From Acanthaster planci (taxonomy: Eukaryota; Echinodermata; Asteroidea; Valvatida; Acanthasteridae), in NCBI RefSeq assembly GCF_001949145.1, contig NW_019091433.1:358738-422737 (forward strand): a DNA stretch of 64,000 nt, in the 5' to 3' direction. The notes beneath the pieces are model-generated. The model was not told the DNA's origin, did not search any database, and worked only from the letters and a program-made list of their open reading frames with translations. This document shows positions 16,001-28,000 of this stretch, piece by piece (the stretch's first letter is position 1; each line of letters begins with the position of its first letter). A program made the position numbers and the translations under genes.

Positions 16001-19000
16001 CTATGCTTCATTCTCATACTAAATAAATAGCTAAGGGAAATGTTTGTTAAAGAGCAATGATTTTTATCAGCCACAATATGTAAAAAGTTTAAAAGCAATT
16101 CAAGTATTCCTGATCTGAAACTGATTTGACTTACCTGTTGCAGGTCCATCTGTCTCTGCAATGACTCAGAGCCGACGTCGATGGGCAGCGACCGTCCCTC
16201 CATCCCTTCAGTTGCTGCTAGGGTGGCAGTTGTGGCACCACGGTGCGCGGCCAGCCACTCCTGTAGCCGCTGCACATCGCTCTGGTACTCCTCCGCCATC
16301 TGCTGGGTGTTGCGCCGCATCTTGAGCAGCTCCTGCCGGTCGCCCAGGTCCCGCTTCAGCGTCTCAGCACGAGTGCGCAGTAGGGCAGCCAGGGCGGAGG
16401 TGGTCTCACCCTCACGGGAGGGGCAGTTGGCCTGGATGTCGTCCACAATGCCCTGCACATCTTGGAGCTTCTGGAGTTTGCGACTCAGCTCTAACTGGTG
16501 ATTCTGTGGTTGGTTTAGAAAAATACTCAAAATCAGATTGAAAATCATGACTTCCATTACAGGACAATGCAGAAATGCATTACCCTAACAGCCCTTATTC
16601 TTTAACCTCTTGGAGGATTAATGACTGTAAGGGTAAAAGAATTATATGAAATCTGATAGGTATTTCTGATTTAATGATCATCTTACAGTAACCTCAGCAA
16701 CTGGCTTACAAAGCAAGTTTTGCTGTTGCTAACGACTCTGAGCTTACTTTGCAAGTAAAGAGGTTCCATGCTAACACTGTTAGCACAGAATACTCACCAT
16801 CAGGATTATTTCCTGCCCCATGAACACATCAACAGTCAGTACAAGTGTGAATTTTCAACCAACATTTCTAAGAAATGGTCATAAATCAACCATAAGAGAG
16901 TTATCCAGCTTCACGTTTCAGCTACTGTTTTCTTTTTGGCTTTGATTCAGAAAATTGCAGATTATCAGGCAGACTCCTGAAAAACTTCTCAGTTTTTGTT
17001 TGACCTAATGTCGAGCCAGCTTCAGTCTCTCTCTCCACCCCGGTTTGTGTACGTTGACTCAACCACATTGACCTTCGCACCCCCAGTTCCCCAAGAGCTA
17101 AATGAGGCCTGAGGAAGTTTCCACAAGGCAGCAATTCACTGACCTGATTGAGCACCAGCTGCTGTTGGATTGCCACAACGCTAACCTCAGCTTGAGAGGC
17201 TGCACCCTGCCCCTCCTCCTCAAGGAGTTGGACGAAGTTATCCAACCACGTTTCCAGTTGAAGCAGCTCGTTCTTACATGACGTCAGCTGGCTCTTCAGC
17301 TCCTCCTGCTCTTCCCTCTCAATCTGTCAGAGTATTAAAGGGTGTCATTCATCTTCTTTTCAAAATGCAAAATACACCTCACTTCGAAATCAATGGAATC
17401 TAAGGTTTCCTTGATATTCAAGCATTTCATATAAATACCACTTGTAGTTTGTCCTCGTTTCTTACTCCCACTGTACATGTACAAGTTGTCAGAAACTCAC
17501 ATGCACGTACTAATCCAGGTTTCTGACAAAACTATTTCATTATTCCCTTTAACGGTGTGGTTATCCTAGGTCAAATAGTCTGCACATCGTTGATAACTGG
17601 GTTTTTCAGCTGAATCAGATAACTCACCTGTAGTTGGTTGAGTTTGTCCAGGCTGTCACTGAGGAGATTGCCCGTCCTCTCTCTGAGAGATGCCAGCGTT
17701 GCTTGGATGGCATCCCTGTTGCTAGCGTCACCGCGGGACACCACCTTATCGCCTTTCTCCTTGACTTCAATGATCTTATCCTGGAGAGCCTCCACCTCAT
17801 CCAAGATGTGCTAGGGTTGAATAAGTTTCCACAACTAGGCTTCAAATCTATATCAACGATCTGACTATATGCGTTTGCTCAGCAAAACAGGCTTTCCAGC
17901 CAAAATTGTAATAATGTACTATGGCTTATGTCAGATTTTCAGTTATATTTTAAGTTATGTTTCACACTAAAGCCAATAACAAAGCTTGCATGGGCTACCC
18001 TTTGACTTTCAGTATGTTATCCTTCACAGCAGTGGGAAAATATTTGGCTAACCAAAATTTATTGATTTATTACATTAGAACACACAAAAAAGTAGATTCT
18101 CTAATATTTTTGCAGTCCGAGAGTAGAATAAAATCCAACAGCATCAAGACTTACACCTAAGGTAGCAATTCCCTCGTCTAGGTCTTGCTGATCAATCCCT
18201 TTTAGCTTCTGCTCTGCAGCTTCCAGTTGGATGTTCAGCTCAGACAGAGCATTGTGGTAGTCCTCTTGGCGGGCTAGAGCGTCTCGCAACATTCTCTGTT
18301 TCTCTTCCATCTTGAATGTATAAAGAATCATGATGGATATTTCCAATCCAGTTAACCCTAGGCTCATACTAAACATCAATAATAACTTTAACTGACATCA
18401 TGATGTGGGAATGTTTAAAGAAATAATTACAGCAGACAGTTTTAGAGTCAACTTCTGAGCAACAAACATGAATAGTAATAAAAACTGAAGTGCTACTTTG
18501 TCAAGCTGATGACTGTTCTGGGTACAAAGTGTCAAACTGATACTCATCAAGTATTCTACGGTTCAGAAGTAATCACTTGATGGCTAGAGGCAATAATCGA
18601 ATCTGAAAGTCTCCCACTTCAAGTTCAAATGATTCTTAACCACTTCCTGCCGGGGACTCCAGAACAGGAGACGTATGGTTTATATACGTGGCCGGGGTCT
18701 CCGAACTCGGACAAAGGAAACAGGGCCCTGTAACAAAAGAGCGTACTCCGAACCAAAGACCAGGCTGCTGGGCATTACCGACATTTTTCACTCTCAAAAG
18801 TGGTGATTATCCAGCCTTGTTTTGAAACCGTATACCGGGGTTTGGGGCATTGAGAGCAAGCGGATTACCACCGGGGACAAAAGCGCTCCACCACCGCAGC
18901 GATGAGCCACACAGCACCGCTGCAGGCTAATCTGGTCCCTATTGAAAAGAGGTCAGCAGTGCACTGAGCCAGGTTCGTGAACAAAAGACAGTTACACAAC

Positions 19001-22000
19001 ACCGCACAATCTGGGCTCTGCTTACAAGGCTGCAGGCCTGGCTGAAATACTCGGGCGTCAATGAAGGTCACCTGTCAACTTAGAGTAGTGCTTAAAGATT
19101 ACTTCGTGCGGCTATAAACGACCGTTTGATGAAATGATGAATTTTTGAAGGATTTTGAAAACGGGAAAAATGATAGTCATGCCGGCCCATCATCATCAAC
19201 ATTGAAAATTGCCCCAGCATGAAGTGGTTAATTCAACTGATATTAATAAATTTCCATGAAATTTTCATACCTTTTGCTGGAGGTTGTCCCATGACCTATT
19301 GAGTTCCTCAATTCTATCTCCACCTGTCTCCCTAGACGGAGAAGTATCTTTTCCCACGATGGGGGAAGTCTTCCCTTTTCTGGTTTTACTGGGGAGGTCT
19401 TCCAATGGAGATGATTCAGCTCCTTTAGGGACTCTGGATCTTGGTGAGGAGGGGGATTTTACAGGTCCAGAAACAGGAGCTGCTGTAACACATTTTCTTG
19501 TCAACTGTGTTGGAGTCTCTTCGTCTGGCTGTCGAGCTGGATAGTACACTTCATCTGATGATGTTGACGGTGCATCGGGTGTGTAGAACAGGTCTGAGTC
19601 TGTATCTGGGGTGATAAGCTGCTCTGGAGCAGGTGCTTGGGATGTTGGGGATTGGGAAACAAAGCTTGGACGGAAGCCCATAGGTGATGGGTGAAGATGC
19701 CTTCGAGGACTTGGTTTAGCTTCTGGAGTTTTCTTTGGGGTGACAGGATGCAAAGAGAGATCAGTTGGGGGCTGAGGATGCCTCTGGTCAGACTCCTTGG
19801 GTGTGGAGGATAGCTTCTTTCTTGGCTCTCTGGACTTACCCTGAGGATCTCTTGCTTCTTGTTGATCGGGATCTCTTCTTGTAGGCTTGGGGTGGGGGAA
19901 GTGTGGCTTGAAAGTGGCCTGTACATCTGAATCAGGTTCTGATTTTTGGGACGATGGAAAAGTTGGTGGCAAGTCATCAGCAAACCTGACAGTTTTGACA
20001 GGTGTTGTTAGTTTTCGTGAAGGTTGAGGTACTGGCTCTTCAGGTCTGATTTTTGAGCCAGCATCTAAAGTGGCTTGTGAATATGACTCAGGGATGTTCA
20101 CCTGCTCGGCTGTGGATGGTCTTTCTGTTTCTCCAGGAGGCAGGAAACCTTCAGCTTCCTCATATGGAATGCCATCATCAGTCCCGTCCAAACCTGTTGC
20201 TGGTTCCTCTTTTGGCTTCAAATCTTTTTTAGAGGTGAGCCCAAGTACTTGAGCCAGAAAGCCAAAGGCAGTGAGACGTGGTGCAGCTTCACTGGCTTGG
20301 ATGGGCTCCTCTGCAGCCAACTCGAGACTGTTAGAGCGAGATCGAGCAGGGGATCCAGTTTCTGGGGTGTAGAAGCCAGGGGTTGATTCCCCACTCCTCG
20401 GCTCATCCTCCTGGTCCTCAGTCATAGGAGCTTCACTGTCTGGTTCCATCCCAATTTCTACTGGGTACGCTACCTTCACCTTTCCAGTATCATTGTCATG
20501 GATTTTCATGGGCCCATTCTCTTCATCTTCAATGTACGCTATGGTGCTTTTGTACAGGTCACGCACATTCTGAGCTGGGATGGCCTCCACTGCCTCTCCA
20601 GTTTGGGGATTGATGACAACAAGTGGCCTTTGCTGTGGTGCAGCCCTCACACCAATGGCCATGGGTAGTCTCTGTGGCTCAGCATCATCTGCGATTCGGT
20701 AGTCCCCGACAATGGGTGGTTTCACACCTCCATCAGGAGTATCTCCTTCAAGGCCATCCAGTGGGCTGGCAGCTGATCCCAGTGGTCTCAACACATAGGC
20801 AGGCCCTTTCTCGGTGATTATCTGCTTCTGAATGGGCTCATCCTCCCTCACTTGCATAGATCTTTCACTGGGATCAGCACTAAGCCTCTTGGCAAGGGGC
20901 TTTTCCATGCTGTCTAACTTTTCAGCTGATACTCTTTCAGTTACCAACTCTGGCTCAGAAGGATATGCTATCAGATCACAGGACTCGATTGGATTATGCA
21001 CAGTTACTGACTGTTTGGCTTCATCGGGAATGCATACTGTCAATTTTTCCTTGAGATCCTTCAGATTTTTTGCTGGTTCAGCAACTAGAGTCTCTCCACT
21101 TCTGGGTTCTTTGACAAAGAGGAGCTCTGTTGGAGGCACACATCTAGAACCTGTAATAACAGGTTGCTGGAGTGGCTTTCTTGTTGGTGAAATCACAAAG
21201 TCAGCTGCTGGGGGTCCAGCACCTCCACTTGGTGCACTACCTGCGAGCCCCTTTATGGGATTACTAGCATCATCTACTGGTGTCAGGACAAAAACTGGTC
21301 CTTGGTCAGACAAGAGCTGTTGAATTCCAGGTACCTCAGATGGTGTTTCTTCCATTTTTTCCTCTTGATGTGGCACAGGGTGTTTTGTCTTTTGTTTCTT
21401 GCCTTTATGTCTTGGTGACTTTGGTTTCTTTGCTCTGACAGCATGAAGTGCTTGATCATCAGATGGACTCTTTTGGGCAGGTACAGCAATTTGGTCATCT
21501 AGGAGGGAAGGATTGTGGACTAGTATTGGTTGATCTGTCTGATCCGGGATGGAGGCAGTAACCTCATCATGCAGGTCATTCAAACTGTGTGCTGGTTTTG
21601 CAAGCAGTGTCTGACCAGTTCTTGGGTCTTGAACCCTTAGCACTGTGGACTGTGGAACAGTCCTGGCTCCACTCACCACAGGCTGCTGCTTAGGCTGTGT
21701 CTCCAGGGACATCACAAAATCTGATGGAGGGCCCTCTCCACCATCAACAGAATCCCCTTCTTGGCCCCCTTTGAGGGTAGACACTTTGCCATCTACTGGC
21801 TTCAGAACATACAGTGGTCCTTGATCAGTGAGCAATTGCTCAGTTTCTTCACGTGTGGATGTTTCAATGACAGGAGGTACTAAAAGACCCTCTGAAGGAG
21901 ATCCTTGTTCAGCACTATCAACAGGAAGTGCAATAAGATCTTCTGATGCATTAGGATTATGGACCCTGACTGGTTTTGTAGTATCATCCGGTATGCAAGT

Positions 22001-25000
22001 AGTAATTCCTTTAGTTAGATCACTTAAACTCTCTGCAGGTCTGGCAACCAGTGCTTCCCTAGTTCTTGGATCTTGAATTACAAATGACTGTGATTTTGGA
22101 GCATCCCTGGCACCTGTTACAACAGGTAACTGTTGTGGTGTTGTGTCTTCTGATATGATGAAGTCTGCTGACAGTGGCCCTACTCTGCCATCCAGACCTT
22201 GCTGACCATTCATGGGAGAGCTTAGCTCTCTGCCATGTGGTGTCAATACATACAATGGTCCTTGGTCAGTGAGCAGCTGCTTTGCCTCTTCATGTGGAAC
22301 ACGTCTCTCAGGTGCTTCTTTTGGGGTGTCTTTTCGGTCAGCTGAGGTTCCTTTCTTTTTTCGCTTCTTAGATTTCTTCTTCTTTCCAGTTATTTGAGGT
22401 ACTGTTTCTTCCTCAACCGATACCATTGCGGCAGGCACAGCAATCTGATCTTGTGTTGTGTGAGGATCATGGATTCGGATGGGCCTGTTGCATTCATCAG
22501 GAACACATGCGGTCACTTCTTCTGCGAAGTCTCTCAAGCTCTGAGCAGGTCTTGCAACAAGGCTTTGGCCAGTTAATGGGTCATCAATAATGAGCAGCTT
22601 GGATTGGGGAGTGCTGCGAGCGCCGGTTATCAAAGGCTCTTGCATCGGCTGGGTATCAGATGATATCACAAAGTCTGCCAGAGAAGGCCCTGCCCCTCCG
22701 CCAGATGCACCTTCCTTTTTACCTGGCAGCAAACTGCTTTTACTGTCCAAAGATGTCACGACATAGACTGGTCCTTGGTCAGAAAGTAGTTGCAATGTTC
22801 CATCCTGTGCATCATCTACAGGTTGTGAATCTACCATTGCTCCATCCACTTGGTCAGCAAGCAACTGCATGCTCTCTTCAGATGTACCACCCTTGGGTTG
22901 TGAGTCTTCTTCCATTTCATCCTCTTTACCAGCTGATGGCTTATCACGCCTGACATTATCTTGTAAATTTAGGCTTAATGGCTTGTGTATATCGCCTACC
23001 CTATCTGACAATATGGCCTCATCCACTTGAATCTGTCCTGTAGGGATAGCTATTTGATCAACTGTCTGGCAAGGATTATGGATCCTTACTGGTTCCTCAA
23101 AACCATCTGGAATACATGCTGAAATATTTTCTTCCAGATCCTTCAAACTCTGTGCTGGTCTTGCTACAAGGGTCCTCCCTGTCTCTGGATCCTGAATTAT
23201 GGGAGGATTTGATGGACTGACCTTTCTTGCACCTATTACTTGAGGAAGGCGATGAGGTTGCGATTCTGTTGAAATCAAAAAGTTGGCAGATGAAGGACCC
23301 TCTCCCGTACCAGAGGAACTGCCACCAAAACCCTGCAATGGACTGCTCACTTCACCCTCAAATGTATCAATTGGCTTAACTATGTAAGCTGGTCCTTGAT
23401 CAGTCAACAACTGGTTGAATTCCTCCACTAGAGTAGTATGCATATTAGAGCCCTCCTCATCTTTCCTAGAAGATTGTTGTTCACCACCATGTTCATCAGG
23501 CAGTTTGAATCCAGGCTTTTGTACCTCATGTGCTCTGCTAGCCAACTCAGCTTCATCAGCAAAGATGTCATCAGAAGCACTTGCACTTCGGCCTGTGAGG
23601 GGGTCATGAATCCTTATTGGGGTCACTGCCTTCCCTGGAATGCACACAGTTTTCTCCTCAGCCACTTCACTCAAGCTCTGAGCTGGTACTGCAATAAATG
23701 TTTGGCTGGTTTTTGGATCTTTGATCAACATTGGTTTAGATGTTGGTGTGGCATGCTGTGCACCTGTGACCACGGGTGGGTGCTCCAGTTGTGATTCTGG
23801 AGAAATCTCAAGGTCAATTGATGGGGTGCCTGTTACACTGTCCAAAATCCTGGCTTGCTCAAATATGGGCGGATTGCTTGCCTTCGAGTCAGTTGGCTTC
23901 AGAACAAAGATAGGACCTTCTTTTCCAACAAGCTGCCAGGGGCCGCTTTCAGAAGCCTTTTCTTCTTCAGCTTTATATTCTATTCCTGGTTCCTCATTTT
24001 TTGTTGAGGTAGCATCATTGGGGGCCTGTTCCCACAGACTCTGAATAGAAAGAGAATATTCTGAGGGCCCTATGCTCTGAGCAGAAGCAGTTTCATCAAC
24101 TATTACCATCTCAGTCGGAACAGCTACTTGATCTTCTGGTTTGCTCGGATCATGAACTCGAATTGACTGACTGGCATTATCAGGTATGTAAGCTGTCAGT
24201 TCGTCATCTAGCTCCTTTAGGCTTTCAGCTGGAAAAGCAACCAAAACTTGTCCTGTGGTTGGATACCTGACAAAAAGTGACAATGACCGTGGTACTTCCC
24301 GAGCTCCAGTGACAACTGGTGGTTGCTGCTGTGGCAACGTGTCCTGAGATATGACAAAATCTACAGATGGAAGGCCAGTACTTCGATCAGGTGCACTGCC
24401 TTCCTTGCCCTTAACAGGATGAATTGTTTCCTTATCAATTGGTTTCAAGACATAGACTGGCCCTTGATCAGTAATCAGCTGACAGATGGTGTCTTGTTTG
24501 TCCTCCAATTGGCTTTCAGGCTCTGGTGCATCTTCCTGCATTTCAAAGGCTCCCTGATACAGTTGAGGTTTAGAAATCGCTTCTTCAACCAGTGGCTTTT
24601 TCAAGAGTTGTGCATAACTGAAAGGAGTTGACGTTCTTAGTGGTTCAGCGCTTAGTGTGAATGTGGAGTCACTCAAATGCTCACTGGTTTCCATCTGCCC
24701 ATCAGGGTGCTCAGCAATTGCTGCTGTAGCTTTCTGGCCTGTGGGAACTGGATCTGCAGATACCCTAGCATCATTAAAGTCCATTGGAACTGAGGCTGAG
24801 TCTTCTGGTCTGGGTTCGGAGGGAAAATATGATTTGCCACCTAAAGCAGTCATCAGATCTTCTGCAATCTCTGATGGCAAAGCAACAGCCACTTGCTTCC
24901 TTGAAGGGTCAAAGATTTCCATGGCTTGATCTTTACTGCCATCTGGTATATACCCACTTACTGACTGCCTTAAGTCATTTAAGGAATGTGCTGGTTGTGC

Positions 25001-28000
25001 AGCCAGTAGTTTCCCAGTTTTAGGGTCTTGTACTGTAAAAGGATGTTGGTCAACTGCACGTCTTGTTCCTATGACCCTCGGCAGCTGTTCATACGGCACT
25101 TCTTGCACCTTGAGGAAGTCAGCTGGTGCTGAACCCACACCACCGCCTGGAGTAGTTCCTTGTCCGCCTTCCCAGGGACTTCCAAACTGAAACACAGCTG
25201 CTTCATCTAGTGGCTCAAGGATGTATGCTGGGCCCTTTTCCGTAACAAGCTGGTGTGAGATGGGACTAGAATAAGCTGGTTGCAACTGATCATCTTGTTT
25301 GGGGATTCTGGATGCTTTTTCAAAACTTGGACTTTCTGTTAGCTTCGCTGTTTCAACTGATTGAGCAAAAATGAGATCTATTTCAACTTCCTGCATGGGT
25401 GGTGAAGGCTCAGTTTGTGACTTGCCAAGAGCAAACTTGTATCCTTCAGGCTTCTTGCTGACCTTTGCCTTGGTGCCAGTTTCAATAGGTCTCTGATGCC
25501 AATCTTTGTTGGCCCTGGCAGAATCCTCTACAAGCTGTGAGGGCTCACTACTAGTGGTCCATGGTCTCTTTGTGCCTCTTGCTGTATGTGGATGGTGGAT
25601 CTTAACTGGCTCCTCATCGGTATCCTTTATATATGCTGTAATTTCTCTTTGCAGTTGACCTGGATCAACTGCTGGGATGGCCTCCATGATCTCCCCAGTC
25701 CTTGGATCTCTAATCCAGAGGGGCTCAGCTGTGTCACTTGAGATTGGCTTTGATTCTTTTACAGTTGGAATATCGCAGATTTCTGTGCCACCAATGATGC
25801 TACCTGCAGACCTGTGGCTTGTTGCAGATAGTTGAATCAGTGGGCTTGTATCTCTGATAGGCCTTAGAATGAATGCTGGGCCTTCCACTGTGATAAGCTG
25901 TTCATCTGACAGTTGCTCTTCAGGCGTCATTAATTGCAATGGCTGTTTCTCAAAAACCACAGACATTGCCTCCAGTGTTGGCTTGAGGCTCTGAGGATGG
26001 TGGATCTTGACTTCTTTGTCTGTCTCATTGATAAACACAGTTACTTCTGTCAGCAACTGTGTCTGTTCAACACATGGCACTGCCACCATAACCTTCTGGG
26101 AAACAGGCTCAACAATGTGCATAGCTTCTACACCAGTCTCTGAGAGTGGTCTTGAGGACAACACAGGAGGAAGCTTGTCCAGTTCTGAGTCATAAGGGAG
26201 GGTAATGGGAGCTGTTTGCATACGCTTTGCATCTTCAGGTGGCATCTGTTCCAGTGGTGTCAGCACATACACTGGTCCTTGTTCAGTGACTAACTGCTGC
26301 TCAGGGAGTGTTCTCTTTTGCACTGCTGCCCTCAGAGGGTGTCTTGACAAAACTGTTGATGGACTGGTTTCCTCACTTTGCATAGATTTTGCTGGTTTTG
26401 CAATCAGGACTTGAGCTTTCTTTGGGTGGTAGATCTTCACTGGTTGGTCCTCTGAATCCTTGATGACAGCTGTGACCTCTGTCCTGAGCTGTTGGGGATC
26501 TACTGCTGGTATGGCTTCTAAGAGCTTTCCTGTTTTGGGATCACTGATTGTCAATGGCCCAAGATGAACATCTGGTAAAGGTCTTAAAGATACTGCAGTT
26601 GGTAGAACAGAAGCTTCAGGTTTGCCACTGATTATGTAGTAACTACCATCAGGAGTAGTTCCTTGTTTTGCCTGCAAGGGACTTGCATCTAAAGGCCCTG
26701 TTTGCTTCTCAAGAGGTCTGAGAATGTAAGCTGGACCTTCAGCTGTTACCAGTTGTTGTTTGGGGGGAGACTTAGCTTCTAGCTCTGAAGTCACTGGTTT
26801 CTTTTCAAGGACGAATGACTCTTCACCTGGCACTATTCTTTCAATTGGGTGGTGGATCTTGATCACTCCAGATTTAGGATCATCACTGTATGCTGTAATT
26901 TGTGTCTGCAGGTCTTTGGGATCTTCACAGGGCTGTGCTGCCATAATGCGACCAGACAACGGGTCTTTTATCTTCAGAGGCTGTTGAAGGGATTGGAGGC
27001 CTGGTTTGGATGTAATTACTGTTGGTACCTTCTCCAGTTCAGTAACCTCTGAAGAAGTTAAAACAGAAGGACCAGAGGTAATTTCATCCCGCATTGGTGC
27101 ACGACTCAAACTGTCAAGGCCACTAATCTCTTCAATAGGTTTCAGGATGTAAGCCGGCCCCTCTTCTGTTATTAACTGATTCACTAGAAGTTGTGCTTCA
27201 GGCTGTTTTGTGGCAGAAAGCATTGGCTGAGCGACCTCGACTTTATTGGCTTCTGGATAGTGAATGACCATTGGTGATGCATTCAACTCTTCACAGAATG
27301 CAATGGCCTCTGAGTTCAATTCCTCTGGTTTTTGAGCAGGGTATGCTTCCATGATGTTACCAGTCTTTGGATCTTGTATTCTCAAAGGCTCAGTTAGGGA
27401 AATGGTCTTTGTACCAATGACATTAGGTACAGTCTGTGGAGAAACTTCCCCAGAGATAACATACTGAGGGTATTGTGAGCTTTGTCCACCGTCAGGGGCA
27501 CTGCCATCTTGGCCACTGAGTGGACTAGGAAGACATGAACCATCTTCACTTGGCTTAAGAATGTATGCTGGTCCTTTTGTTGTGATAATCTGTCGCAGTA
27601 CAGGCCTCTCAGATTCTTGTGGCTCTTCAAGTTGGCTTCTGGATGGTGGAAGTGTCTCAGCTGCTGACTGCTCTTCAACTGAAAGGAGTGAAAGGTTGGC
27701 TTTCCACTCCTGCAGTTCCACAGGCAAGATCATTTCTGCCGTCACCTCCTCAGACACTGCAGGAACATCCTTAGCGGGATAAGCTTCGAATGTCTTATTC
27801 CTGCTTGGGTCAATAACGATAGCTCTTCCCGAGTCAGGGATGTATGCAGTCAGTGTGCTTTGCAGCTCAAGGGGTTCAGATAAAGGCTCTGCAAACATGA
27901 GTTGTCCTGTCTGTGGGTCTTTAAAGACATGTGGCTTCTCAGCTACAGGTAAATAGTCTGATCCTAGAATAACAGGCAAGCTGTCTGGTTGAGCGTCATC

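Larger units (their letters stand above)
4009..16134. other. 12.1-kb intron between exons 43 and 44
   Basis: Exons 43 and 44 join across it in phase 0 without loss of spectrin pattern. It holds a TTAA-flanked MITE (15240-15833), an AT/AG microsatellite (12512-12575) and a weak candidate first exon (11190-11255). I see no other coding exon and no RNA gene; most of it is AT-rich unique-looking sequence. Confidence 0.65.

Noticed and set aside
18865-19071. Similar short minus-strand open frames in both TTAA elements (LACSGAVWLIAAVVE..)
   Set aside because: They lack a transposase motif and are too short; the similarity comes from the elements being copies of each other.
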